A stretch of 64,000 nt of DNA from Ruminococcus sp. (GTDB taxonomy: Bacteria; Bacillota; Clostridia; Oscillospirales; Ruminococcaceae). Shown here piece by piece: positions 9,434 through 17,866 of the stretch (position 1 is the first letter of the stretch; every line of letters starts with the position of its first letter). The notes beneath the pieces were generated by a model that did no database searches, had not been told where the DNA came from, and saw nothing but the letters and a program-made list of their open reading frames with translations. The stretch is taken from assembly GCA_014799805.1 (NCBI GenBank), contig JAAVHJ010000009.1, positions 1-64,000 on the forward strand. The letters are read 5' to 3'. Position numbers and translations under genes: made by a program.

Positions 9434-10547
9434 GTAAATTCTCCTTTCTGGAAATTAATGTTTGATATTGGATAGCATCAATAAAAATAGAATTAATACC
9501 TGTAAATGCATACTCCAGATAATTTTTAGAATGCATGAAATTTAATAATTCCTGATTTTTTATCCCGACTGATAAATTTTCAGAATAAGGTATCATTTCG
9601 ATAATAAAAAATAACGGTCTGTATTTTTCAAAATCAATATTTTTTAATATTTCTAATTCCAGACCCTCTATATCTAAATTTAAAATCACAGGGGCTTTTT
9701 CCTGAAAATAATTTTTTATAATATCATTTACACTGATAGTTTTAATAGTAACAGACTGCATTAATTTTGCATTGGGATTTTTTGCAAGAATATCTGATAT
9801 ATCGCCGATTTTAGATAAGCCGTCAAGATTTAAAACATGAAATATCACATTTTCATTTGATTCCTCTGTCACTGCCTGATTTAAAATAATATCTCCAGAG
9901 CGTTTTTGTTCTAATTCAGGAATTAATAACGGATTAGCTTCTAATAATACGCCTCTTGCACCCTGCTGATAAAAAAAATAGGTATTGCTCATTTCAATCG
10001 GCTTATTTGCACCTAAATCTAAATAATTACATTCCTGAAACGGAATGCCTAACATTGCACAGGCATATAGCATAATAGCATCTTCTCCCGCTTGGGAATA
10101 TGTTTTTTTATTAAATAATTTTAAAGCATTTCCAGAAATATTATTTTCTTGCAAAATTTGTTCTGTTACTTCAATTCTATGAGATAATTCTAATGTTGTG
10201 ATATCATCACTTTGCATACGTTTTTCTGTTTCTGAACGATAATGTTCTAAACAGTCCAGTCTTTTTTCACAGCGTTCTGTTCGTTCATGATGTCCAGTAT
10301 CAATATTTTTTAACTGGAGCTGTAAAAATTTTAATTCTTCCTGAAATTTTTGATTTTGTTCTTGTAAAAAAATTAATTTTTCTTGTAATGCCTCAATTTG
10401 CAATGCAGAATTTTCCTGAACTGAGATTACTTGATTTCTTGTTTCTTGTAATGCTTTTGCATTATCAGCGGATTCACTTCTGGCAGTTTCTGTTCTGGCA
10501 TATAAATCACGCAGAAAAAATCTTAATAATCTTGTATAGAATTTCAA
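9423..10547 (-). CDS. FkbM-type methyltransferase with N-terminal coiled coil
   Basis: 374 residues. Residues about 15-110 form a long Gln/Glu-rich coiled coil. From about 150 there is a Methyltransf_21 (FkbM) SAM-dependent domain: 'AGEDAIMLYA', the SAM-binding 'YLDLGANKP', 'VLLEANPLL' and 'LNLDIEGLELEIL'. Expected to O-methylate a sugar, perhaps capping the chain (inference). The start is TTG with an excellent GGAGGTGA RBS. Methyltransferases with coiled coils acting as chain-length rulers are known in ABC-exported O-antigens (WbdD type), which makes the neighbouring Wzt-like ATPase noteworthy. Confidence 0.85.
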   Translation of the reverse strand: MKFYTRLLRFFLRDLYARTETARSESADNAKALQETRNQVISVQENSALQIEALQEKLIFLQEQNQKFQEELKFLQLQLKNIDTGHHERTERCEKRLDCLEHYRSETEKRMQSDDITTLELSHRIEVTEQILQENNISGNALKLFNKKTYSQAGEDAIMLYACAMLGIPFQECNYLDLGANKPIEMSNTYFFYQQGARGVLLEANPLLIPELEQKRSGDIILNQAVTEESNENVIFHVLNLDGLSKIGDISDILAKNPNAKLMQSVTIKTISVNDIIKNYFQEKAPVILNLDIEGLELEILKNIDFEKYRPLFFIIEMIPYSENLSVGIKNQELLNFMHSKNYLEYAFTGINSIFIDAIQYQTLISRKENLHAE

Positions 10548-10553
10548 AAATTT

Positions 10554-11828
10554 TCACCTCCATAAAAAACTAGATTTTAGTCGACAGACACCAATATCTT
10601 GTTTACTGGAAGATACAACAAAGCTGATAACTTGTCTGATATCATCAAAAATAATGCCATCATGAGAATGCACTGCAATATCTAAAAAATATCTTGCTGG
10701 TAATAAACTATTTTGAAATATAATTTCCAATTCGCCTTGTTCCTGAATAGGAATGCATTCTCCTGTTTCAATTAAAATATTTGTACCGTAGCAATGCAGA
10801 CCATCTTCCCGAAAAATGCCATAACCAAAATTGCCTTTTAAATTATTTTTATTAGATTGATATTTCAGAAAAATTTTTATTTTCTCTTGGGTATCAAAAA
10901 CATATTGCTTTTGATTTTCCAGATTTCTAAGCTGTACGTCAGTAAAAACAATTTCCTGTGTTCCCATGCGAATCGCTGTTTTTTCACAGAAATCAGGCAA
11001 TTTTTGTGAAATTTTTGTAACAGATGATTTTTCTAATTCTTGTTCTTTTTCCTGTTCTGTAGCATGTTGTTTTTCAAGCTGTTCAGTGCGTTTTAGTTCC
11101 ATGCTTTTTAAATAATTATCATGGACAATTTTTGGCGTGCCAGATTGTTTAATTAATCCGTCTTCAATCCAGTATGACGTTTCACAAATTTGTTCTATTT
11201 GTCCCAAAGCATGTGAAACAATCACAATTGTTGTACCATGGGCTTTAATTTCACGCAATTTATCAAAGCATTTTTTCTGAAAATTCGCATCACCAACCGC
11301 TAAAATTTCGTCAATTAATAAAATATTTGCATCTACGTTAATTGCAACAGAAAAAGCCAATCGCATATACATTCCAGAAGAATATGTTCTCACAGGGTTA
11401 TCAATAAAATCTTCTAATTCTGAAAAATTTATAATTTCTTGTAAACGCTTGTCTATTTCTTTTTTTGTTAAGCCAAATATAGACGCATTTGTATAAATAT
11501 TTTCCCGTCCTGTCATATCAGGGTGAAATCCAGCTCCTAATTCAATTAAACTGGATACTCGTCCTGTCATTTCAATACTTCCAGAATCAGGATATAAAAT
11601 TTTCGTCAATAATTTCAAAGTTGTACTTTTGCCACAGCCGTTATGTCCGATTAATCCAATGGCTTCGCCTTTTTTCACACGAAAACTAATGCCCTTTAAT
11701 ACCCATCTATCTTCATAATGATTGCGATTGCGAAATAAAATTCTGTCTTTTAAATCATTGCCTTTGTCATAAAAAATTCTAAATTTTTTCTTGACATCAT
11801 GCACTTCAATTGCATAGTCTGGATTCAT
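10554..11828 (-). CDS. Polysaccharide ABC exporter ATPase with Wzt-type C-terminal domain
   Basis: 424 residues. The N-terminal ABC ATPase has Walker A GHNGCGKS (61-68), signature 'YSSGMYMRLAFS' and Walker B 'ILLIDEILAVGD', as in the TagH/Wzt group. A Glu/Lys-rich linker (about 245-270) joins a C-terminal beta-sandwich (about 285-420) of the Wzt carbohydrate-binding type, which in O-antigen systems recognises the chain terminus before export. Directly follows the permease gene with 3 nt between them. The linked FkbM methyltransferase fits a terminator-modified glycan as substrate (inference). Confidence 0.92.
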   Translation of the reverse strand: MNPDYAIEVHDVKKKFRIFYDKGNDLKDRILFRNRNHYEDRWVLKGISFRVKKGEAIGLIGHNGCGKSTTLKLLTKILYPDSGSIEMTGRVSSLIELGAGFHPDMTGRENIYTNASIFGLTKKEIDKRLQEIINFSELEDFIDNPVRTYSSGMYMRLAFSVAINVDANILLIDEILAVGDANFQKKCFDKLREIKAHGTTIVIVSHALGQIEQICETSYWIEDGLIKQSGTPKIVHDNYLKSMELKRTEQLEKQHATEQEKEQELEKSSVTKISQKLPDFCEKTAIRMGTQEIVFTDVQLRNLENQKQYVFDTQEKIKIFLKYQSNKNNLKGNFGYGIFREDGLHCYGTNILIETGECIPIQEQGELEIIFQNSLLPARYFLDIAVHSHDGIIFDDIRQVISFVVSSSKQDIGVCRLKSSFLWR

Positions 11829-11831
11829 GCA

Positions 11832-12614
11832 TTACATCACCTCCGCAAAACGCTTTTTTAATTTTGAAAATATAAATTCTCCTAATAGTAAACTTGCAAT
11901 TCCAAAACAGAACGCAATGAACAATGTTGAAAAATCAGGTATTTTGGCATAATATAATATATCCCGATAGGCAATAATCACAGAAGTCATAGGATTGATA
12001 TAAAATAATTTTTGTATTTTGCTATCAGAAATTGTTTCCAGTGGATATAACACTGGTGTCATGTAAATCCAAGCCATGGTAATAATACTTAAAATATGCT
12101 CCATATCTCTGAAAAAAACAGTGACTGCTGAAAATAATAAAGCAAGTCCTAAAGCTATCATGTATTCAATGAACATAATAATTGGCAGGCAGATAATTGC
12201 TGTGAAATTCATAGGAACTCCAGAACAGGCAATCACTAGAAAAATAATAATAAATGTCAGAAGCATATTCACAAAGCAACTTGTGACATAAGCAATCGGC
12301 AATACTTCTCTTGGAAAATAAATTTTTGATACTAAATTCTGTGATGCCATGACAGAATTCGCTCCGCCTTGTAAACTAGATGAAAAAAATATCCATGGAA
12401 TTAAGGCAACAAATAAATATAAATAATATTTTTCAATTGCACTTGGCAAAATAAATGAAAATGCAATGGTATAAATAATTAACTGAAATAACGGATTAAT
12501 AAACGTCCAAAGAAATCCTAATACACTGCCTTTATAACGTCCTCTTAAATCTTTTTTGACAAGACTAAAAATCATTTCCCGATAGGCATATAATTCTTTG
12601 CATAAATTTATCAT
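11832..12614 (-). CDS. Polysaccharide ABC exporter permease (Wzm/TagG type)
   Basis: 260 residues, six predicted membrane helices, ABC2_membrane family; 'LVKKDLRGRYKGSVLGFLWTF' is the characteristic amphipathic N-terminal start of TagG/Wzm proteins. With the ATPase downstream it would move an undecaprenyl-linked glycan across the membrane. First gene of the nine-gene operon, with AGGTG RBS and a consensus promoter 40 nt upstream of the start. Confidence 0.93.
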   Translation of the reverse strand: MINLCKELYAYREMIFSLVKKDLRGRYKGSVLGFLWTFINPLFQLIIYTIAFSFILPSAIEKYYLYLFVALIPWIFFSSSLQGGANSVMASQNLVSKIYFPREVLPIAYVTSCFVNMLLTFIIIFLVIACSGVPMNFTAIICLPIIMFIEYMIALGLALLFSAVTVFFRDMEHILSIITMAWIYMTPVLYPLETISDSKIQKLFYINPMTSVIIAYRDILYYAKIPDFSTLFIAFCFGIASLLLGEFIFSKLKKRFAEVM

Positions 12615-12653
12615 AATTCATAACACCTGTTTTTTAAATTTCTATTTTTATAT

Positions 12654-12682
12654 ATTATACCCTGAAATTTTGTAAAAGTCAA
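12654..12682 (-). promoter_or_regulatory. Sigma-A promoter of glycan export operon
   Basis: On the minus strand: -35 TTGACT (12682-12677), 17-bp spacer, -10 TATAAT (12659-12654). It lies about 40 nt upstream of the permease start and is the only good promoter seen before the nine minus-strand genes. Confidence 0.85.
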
Positions 12683-12777
12683 TTCGCATGTGAAAATCAT
12701 AACGCTTTTTTTAAAATTATTGTGACATACTAAAAAAATTACTTGTTTTTTGCTTTATTTTTTAGACTAAATTACAG

Positions 12778-12820
12778 AAAACAGCACTGGAATATTGCTA
12801 AGCTTATCCAGTGCTGTTTT
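12778..12820 (-). terminator. Intrinsic terminator after glgA
   Basis: 14-bp perfect stem (12778-12791 with 12807-12820), 15-nt loop, about 30 nt past the glgA stop and separating it from the glycan operon promoter. The T tract on the minus strand is short. Confidence 0.8.
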
Positions 12821-12848
12821 TCTATTGTTATAAGGAGTGAGATAGAGA

Positions 12849-14297
12849 TTATTTACCAGCTAACCATTCATACATGCCTTCATATTGACATGCAGAATTA
12901 TTCCAAGAGAAATCTTGCTGCATACCACGTTTTACCATATCGTCCCAATGATATCTGTAATTGAAAAATACAGATTTTGCATAATTCACTGCACCTAAAA
13001 ATGCTTCTGACCAGAATTCTTTGAATGTAAAGCCTGTACCTGTTAAATCAAATTCGTTATATGGCTGAACGGTATCTTTCAAACCACCTGTTTCACGTAC
13101 CAAAGGTACAGAACCATAACGCAAAGACATTAATTGTGTTAAGCCACAAGGTTCAAATTTAGACGGTACCAGCATCATGTCCGCACCTGCATAAACTTTG
13201 TGTGCAAGTTCGTCATTATAGCAAATATTTGCAGAAACTCTGCCAGGATATCTTCCAGCAAAATAACGGAACATATTTTCATAGGCTGGGTCGCCTGTGC
13301 CAATTAATACAAACTGTGTATTATCATCGAGGAATCTCTCAAACGTATCGCCTAATAAATTCAAGCCTTTTTGGTCTGTTAATCTGGAAATCAAGCCAAT
13401 CAGCATTTTTCTGTCATCTTGTTCTAAGCCCAATTCTGCTTGCAAACGGCGTTTATTTTCTAATTTGCCAGTTAAGAAATTATCTGCATTGTAATTATAA
13501 TAAATTTTCTTATCTGTTTCTGGATTAAAAATCCCGTAATCAATGCCGTTTACAATTCCTCGCAAAGAGTTTTCCCTTGCATATAACAAGCCGTTTAGAT
13601 TTTCACCATATTCAGGCGTTTTAATTTCCTGTGCATAAGTTTCACTTACAGTTGTAATATAATCTGCATAGACTAAACCGCCTTTTAACATATTTGCATC
13701 TTTGTTAAATTCCAGCTTGTCTGGTGTGAACATGTAATCAGGCAAATTTGTATTATGTTGGAATTCTTCGATATCCCAAATACCTTGGAATTTCAAATTA
13801 TGAATTGTCATAATAGATTTTACGCCCTGATAAAACGGGTGTGTTGCAAATGTAGAATGCATTAACACTGGAATTAAACCCGTCTGCCAATCATGACAAT
13901 GAATAATATCTGGGTGAAATCCGATAACAGGCATCATTGCAAGAACAGCCTTGCAGAAAAATGTAAAACGCTTGATATCCCAACACATATTACTGCTATA
14001 AGGCGTTTCGCCATTGAAATAATACTCGTTATCTACATAGTAAAATTTAATGCCATGATATTCATATTCCATGATACCAACATGTTCTTGTTTTCCTGCA
14101 TAATCCATGAAGAAATGGTGACGATAATGAAAGAAATTTCTATATCTTCCTGGAATACAAGTATAATATGGAATAATTACTCGAACATCAAAACGGGATT
14201 TGTCAAGATATTTCGGCAATGCACCTACAACGTCAGCAAGTCCTCCTGTTTTTACAAAAGGCACACACTCAGACGCAGCAAAAAGAATATTTGTCAA
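12849..14297 (-). CDS. glgA: Glycogen synthase (ADP-glucose), GT5
   Basis: Elongates alpha-1,4-glucan from ADP-glucose in the cytoplasm. The N-terminus shows the GT5 hallmark 'KTGGLADV' (K16-T-G-G-L), and the C-terminal half has 'EPCGLTQL' and 'RETGGLKDTV', the donor site. I place the start at a TTG (14297) because it follows a strong AGAGGAGGGG RBS by 6 nt and gives the family N-terminus (482 residues); the open frame extends 51 codons further, but that extension crosses the promoter. Monocistronic: promoter directly upstream, terminator downstream, no other glg gene in the window. Confidence 0.95.
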   Translation of the reverse strand: MTNILFAASECVPFVKTGGLADVVGALPKYLDKSRFDVRVIIPYYTCIPGRYRNFFHYRHHFFMDYAGKQEHVGIMEYEYHGIKFYYVDNEYYFNGETPYSSNMCWDIKRFTFFCKAVLAMMPVIGFHPDIIHCHDWQTGLIPVLMHSTFATHPFYQGVKSIMTIHNLKFQGIWDIEEFQHNTNLPDYMFTPDKLEFNKDANMLKGGLVYADYITTVSETYAQEIKTPEYGENLNGLLYARENSLRGIVNGIDYGIFNPETDKKIYYNYNADNFLTGKLENKRRLQAELGLEQDDRKMLIGLISRLTDQKGLNLLGDTFERFLDDNTQFVLIGTGDPAYENMFRYFAGRYPGRVSANICYNDELAHKVYAGADMMLVPSKFEPCGLTQLMSLRYGSVPLVRETGGLKDTVQPYNEFDLTGTGFTFKEFWSEAFLGAVNYAKSVFFNYRYHWDDMVKRGMQQDFSWNNSACQYEGMYEWLAGK

Positions 14298-14333
14298 GGG
14301 GAACCCCTCCTCTAGTATAAATTTTCTATTTCT

Positions 14334-14362
14334 ATTATAACGCTTTTTTAAGAAATAGTCAA
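14334..14362 (-). promoter_or_regulatory. Sigma-A promoter of glgA
   Basis: Minus strand -35 TTGACT (14362-14357), 17-bp spacer, -10 TATAAT (14339-14334), about 37 nt upstream of the TTG start. Confidence 0.88.
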
Positions 14363-14540
14363 GAGATATTTCACATTTTTTCAAATCTTTGTGAAAAAAC
14401 ACGGGAATTATTTTATTTTTCAGGATATTTTCATTGACAGAAATTTGCAAACAACAAATTGATTTTATGAATTTTTAACCAAAAATAAGCTTTAGAATTT
14501 AGAAAATCTTATGCTGAATATAGAAAATTTCTTTTTTTCA

Positions 14541-14569
14541 TTGACGAAATTCATAATATTTAGTATAAT
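14541..14569 (+). promoter_or_regulatory. Sigma-A promoter of SCP2-like gene
   Basis: TTGACG (14541-14546), 17-bp spacer, TATAAT (14564-14569). It lies divergent to the glgA promoter; the 355-nt gap between the two genes holds these two promoters, a leader of about 75 nt and an AAAGGTGAG RBS. Confidence 0.85.
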
Positions 14570-14652
14570 ACTCATGTGAGCAAATTTAATTTTTTGCGGT
14601 GTATGCGTAATAATTGCATTTACTGCAATAACCAAAAGAAAGGTGAGAAATC

Positions 14653-15366
14653 ATGACTTATCAAGAACTGGTAAAAAAAGTACAGACTGCTCTTGTAAAA
14701 GCAGATGCTTCTGCAATTACAGAACATATTGCTGTACAAGTAAACGTAATCGGTGAAGCAGAGGGTGCATTTTATATCGAAATCAAAGACGGTGTTCTGT
14801 ATGTAGAACCCTATGATTACTGGGACAGAGATTTTCTGCTAACAGGTAATGCGGAAGAAATTTTATCTGTTATACAGGGAAAGGTTTCATTGATAACTGC
14901 AATCGCTGATAGCAGGGTATTTCATGAGGGCAATGTAGACAAAGCAATTGCTTTCGGTGAAATTATTCCAGAAAAGAAAATTAGAAAACAAAAAGCGGAA
15001 ACGCCAGAAACGACAGAACCAGAAGAAAAGCCAGCAGAAGAAAAATTACCAGAAGGAAAACCTGCTACTACAAAAAGAACGAAAAAAACAAAAACCAAAG
15101 CAGACACGGAAGAAAAAGTTTCTAAACCAAAGAGAACCAAAAAGACTAAGTCTGCAAAAACGGAAGAAACGATTATTCCTGTTGAACAATTAACATTGAT
15201 TACAGAAACAGCTCCAACTGTAGAAACTGAAAAAATCGCTGAAACTGTTGAAACAGAAAAGCCCAAAACTGCTAAAAGAACAAAAAAAACGAAAGAAAAA
15301 ACAGAAATTTCTGAAAATCCTGCACCGAAAAAAAGAGGCAGAAAGCCAAAAAATACTAGTAAATAA
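14653..15366 (+). CDS. SCP2-like domain protein with basic AT-hook-like tail
   Basis: 237 residues. Residues 1-110 look like an SCP2/sterol-carrier-type lipid-binding domain ('VEPYDYWDRDFLLTGNAEEI' followed by 'VIQGKVSLITAIADSRVFHEG'). From about 115 the protein turns into a low-complexity Lys/Glu/Thr/Pro tail with four KRTKKTK-type repeats, ending in 'KKRGRKPKN', an AT-hook-like RGRKP core. The domain call is from pattern only. The tail suggests nucleic acid or polyanion binding. Own promoter and terminator, so monocistronic. Function unknown. Confidence 0.65.
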   Translation: MTYQELVKKVQTALVKADASAITEHIAVQVNVIGEAEGAFYIEIKDGVLYVEPYDYWDRDFLLTGNAEEILSVIQGKVSLITAIADSRVFHEGNVDKAIAFGEIIPEKKIRKQKAETPETTEPEEKPAEEKLPEGKPATTKRTKKTKTKADTEEKVSKPKRTKKTKSAKTEETIIPVEQLTLITETAPTVETEKIAETVETEKPKTAKRTKKTKEKTEISENPAPKKRGRKPKNTSK

Positions 15367-15376
15367 TTTCTAATGC

Positions 15377-15420
15377 AAAAAGTCAGACACATGTAACTAT
15401 CACAGTGTCTGGCTTTTTTT
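15377..15420 (+). terminator. Intrinsic terminator after SCP2-like gene
   Basis: Stem 15377-15390 with 15405-15418 (14 bp, one G-T pair), loop 14 nt, then a T run. Confidence 0.9.
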
Positions 15421-15456
15421 AATAAAATAAATAAGTAAATAAGAATACAGAAAAAC

Positions 15457-15488
15457 GAAAAAGACATAGCATAGACTATGTCTTTTTC
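15457..15488. repeat. Perfect 13-bp inverted repeat in intergenic region
   Basis: 15457-15469 pairs perfectly with 15476-15488, loop of 6 nt, with A and T runs inside the stem. It lies about 40 nt past the SCP2-gene terminator and 180 nt before the SRP RNA promoter, so it may be a second terminator or a small repeat element. The rest of the 15421-15665 gap is AT-rich with nothing else recognised. Confidence 0.7.
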
Positions 15489-15666
15489 AGCAAAAAATAA
15501 GAGAAAGAGGTTAGAAATCATTTTTTTCTTCCTCTATTTATTATACCAGAAAATTTAATCGCTTACAAGTATTTTTTAGAAAATAAATATTTTTGTATGG
15601 ATATACAAAAAAAATTATTTATTTTAGTAATAATAAACAAAAAGAAGAAAAATTACGTTTCAGGTC

Positions 15667-15695
15667 TTGCTTTTTATAAAAATCTATGTTATAAT
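15667..15695 (+). promoter_or_regulatory. Sigma-A promoter of SRP RNA
   Basis: -35 TTGCTT (15667-15672), 17-bp spacer, extended -10 TG-T-TATAAT (15690-15695). Predicted start near 15702. Confidence 0.85.
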
Positions 15696-15702
15696 AATAC
15701 CA

Positions 15703-15849
15703 TTCGAGTGTACAAGACTTCGGAATATAAGTGTGCGGGCCCTGTGCAATGATTCACCGTGAACCATGTCAGGCGGGGAACCGAGCAGCATTAAGCGGAT
15801 GGACTCATGTGCCGCAGCAAGCCTGCACACTTATGTTCCGAATTTTTTT
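15703..15849 (+). ncRNA. ffs: Signal recognition particle RNA (small, 4.5S-like type)
   Basis: The conserved helix-8 motif GTCAGG...GGGGAACC...AGCAGCA with a GGAA tetraloop is at about 15768-15790, the Ffh-binding site. The strands on each side pair for the whole length of the molecule, and the ends form an 18-bp closing stem (15719-15736 with 15825-15842, one G-T pair). The closing stem runs straight into seven T (15843-15849), so it probably also serves as the terminator. There is no room for an Alu domain. SRP RNA next to dnaX-ybaB-recR is the order known in Firmicutes. Exact 5' end is inferred from the promoter. Confidence 0.93.
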
Positions 15850-15881
15850 GAAACTTTGAACAAAATATTGGGGGATTTTTC

Positions 15882-17462
15882 ATGTATCAGGCTCTATACA
15901 GAAAGTGGAGACCGTTGCGTTTCCCAGATGTATTATCACAACCACATGTGACAACAACTTTACAAAATCAGATAAAAGCACAAACTACAGCACATGCTTA
16001 TTTATTCACGGGTTCCCGTGGTACAGGTAAAACCACTTGTGCAAGAATTTTAGCAAAAGCTGTCAATTGTGAACACCCGCTTCCAGATGGAAATCCTTGT
16101 TTAGAATGCAGTATCTGTCAAGATGCAGAAAAGGGTATTTTGTCAGATATCATAGAAATTGATGCGGCTTCTAATAATAGTGTAGAAGATATTCGGGAAT
16201 TGCGGGACGCTACTGTGTATACGCCGGAACGATGTAAATTTAAGATTTATATTATTGATGAAGTTCATATGTTGTCTACCAGTGCATTTAATGCATTACT
16301 GAAAATTATGGAAGAACCGCCAGCTTATGTGAAATTTATTCTTGCAACAACAGAGATTCATAAAGTTCCAGCGACTATTATTTCCCGTTGTCAACGCTAT
16401 GATTTTCGGAGAATTCAGCAAAAAGACCTTGTTGCAAGATTGAACAGCATTGCAAAACAAGAAAAAATAGAAATCACCAAACAGGCTGTAGAATTCATTG
16501 CAAAAATTTCTGATGGTGGTATGCGTGATGCAATTTCACTATTGGACAGATGCTCTGCTTATGGTGAAACGATTACAGAACAAATTGTTTCTGAATCTGC
16601 GGGAACTGCTGGAAGAAATTATTTAATTCAGCTTTTGCAAGATTTATATCAGAAAAATATTCCTGATAGTTTGAAAATTATTGCTGAATTGCATGATAAT
16701 TCAAAAGATTTACAGCGACTTTGTGAAGAATTAATTCTCATGCAAAGAGATATTATGCTGTTAAAAGCAACAGGAGATATTGGACTTTTGCATAGCATGA
16801 CAGATGAAATTCCAGCTTTACAAAATATCGCAGCTGAACAGGACATGTCACGTATTATGCAGATATTAGAAAATTTACAAATTTGCCGTGAACGTATGAC
16901 AAAAGCTATTAATAAACGTACAGAATTAGAATTATATTTAATTCGCATTTGTAATGATATTTCTGTACAGCAGGCAAATCAAGCAGAAATTGTGAATTCT
17001 AGTGAATTGCAAGCATTATATGCAAGAATTGCACAGTTGGAACAACAGAAACCAGTTTCTGAACATTCATTGATAAAACCACAGGCATCACCTAATTTTT
17101 CTGAACCAAAGCCAGAAATTGATATCAAAAAAATGAAATTATCTGATTTTCAGCCATTAACACAATGGGCTGAAATTCTGGAAGAGTGCGAAAAATTAAA
17201 CCCAGCTGTGTTGGGTTCGCTTACTGGTTCAAAAGCAGTCTGCTATGCAAATGTGATATTAATTATAGCAGAAAATCAATTGTTTGTTTCTATGTTTAAA
17301 AAACCTGAAAACGCAAAATCTTTAGGTGATGCAATAGAACATGTTATGGGGAAACGTTATGCTGTTCTTGCAAAATGTTCTCCAGAAGCTGTAAAACCGC
17401 AAATTGTGCAAGAAATGTTAGAACAAGCTAAAAACAGCGGGATTCCGACAACTGCTGTATAA
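15882..17462 (+). CDS. dnaX: DNA polymerase III subunit gamma/tau
   Basis: Clamp-loader ATPase, 526 residues. Domain I shows Walker A 'GSRGTGKT', the zinc module with four Cys in 'NCEHPLPDGNPCLECSICQ', Walker B 'IIDEVHM' and the sensor 'SRCQRYDF'. The C-terminal part (about 380-526) is a shorter tau region. The ATG follows a GGGGG RBS. First of three genes, with ybaB and recR behind it; likely transcribed by read-through of the SRP RNA unit or from its own weak promoter. Confidence 0.96.
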   Translation: MYQALYRKWRPLRFPDVLSQPHVTTTLQNQIKAQTTAHAYLFTGSRGTGKTTCARILAKAVNCEHPLPDGNPCLECSICQDAEKGILSDIIEIDAASNNSVEDIRELRDATVYTPERCKFKIYIIDEVHMLSTSAFNALLKIMEEPPAYVKFILATTEIHKVPATIISRCQRYDFRRIQQKDLVARLNSIAKQEKIEITKQAVEFIAKISDGGMRDAISLLDRCSAYGETITEQIVSESAGTAGRNYLIQLLQDLYQKNIPDSLKIIAELHDNSKDLQRLCEELILMQRDIMLLKATGDIGLLHSMTDEIPALQNIAAEQDMSRIMQILENLQICRERMTKAINKRTELELYLIRICNDISVQQANQAEIVNSSELQALYARIAQLEQQKPVSEHSLIKPQASPNFSEPKPEIDIKKMKLSDFQPLTQWAEILEECEKLNPAVLGSLTGSKAVCYANVILIIAENQLFVSMFKKPENAKSLGDAIEHVMGKRYAVLAKCSPEAVKPQIVQEMLEQAKNSGIPTTAV

Positions 17463-17516
17463 TAGAAAATTTATTTTATTTTAAAAAATCTTATTTCAAG
17501 AAAAGGAGAGGTTTTC

Positions 17517-17864
17517 ATGAGAGCAAGAATACCAAGAGGCACAAATAATAATGCCCAGAACATGAATTCTATGATTCGTCAGGCACAGAAAATGCAAGAC
17601 CAGATTACAGAGTTACAAGACGAAATTGAAGCACGTGATTTTCCTGTCACTGTTGGCGGTGGCGTCGTAGAACTTGTTATGACAGGTAAAAAAACTATCA
17701 AATCTCTGAATATCAAACCAGAGGTCGTAGATCCAGAAGATATTGATACACTTCAAGATTTAATTATCAGTGCTGTGAATGAAGCTGTCAGCCAGATTGA
17801 GCAAACAACAGAAGATGAAATGAGCAAAATTACAGGCGGTGTGTCTCTGCCAGGATTGTTCTAA
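17517..17864 (+). CDS. Nucleoid-associated YbaB/EbfC family protein
   Basis: 115 residues, mostly helical, with family features 'MIRQAQKMQDQITELQDEIE', the beta segment 'VTVGGGVVELVMTGKKTIKSLNI' and the 'SLPGLF' C-terminus. A dimeric DNA-binding protein that usually sits between dnaX and recR, as here; 2 nt separate it from recR. RBS AAAGGAGAGG. Confidence 0.94.
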   Translation: MRARIPRGTNNNAQNMNSMIRQAQKMQDQITELQDEIEARDFPVTVGGGVVELVMTGKKTIKSLNIKPEVVDPEDIDTLQDLIISAVNEAVSQIEQTTEDEMSKITGGVSLPGLF

Positions 17865-17866
17865 GC

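Noticed and set aside
14298..14450. N-terminal extension of GlgA by 51 codons
   Set aside because: It would cover the promoter and the RBS; the TTG start gives the normal GT5 N-terminus.
14922..15521. Long minus-strand frame rich in Val/Phe/Ser opposite the SCP2-like gene
   Set aside because: Composition is the complement of the Lys/Glu/Thr-rich tail; it runs through a terminator and has no promoter or RBS.
15766..15951. Plus-strand open frame starting in the SRP RNA
   Set aside because: It overlaps the SRP RNA and the dnaX start in another frame; the RNA motif explains the conservation.
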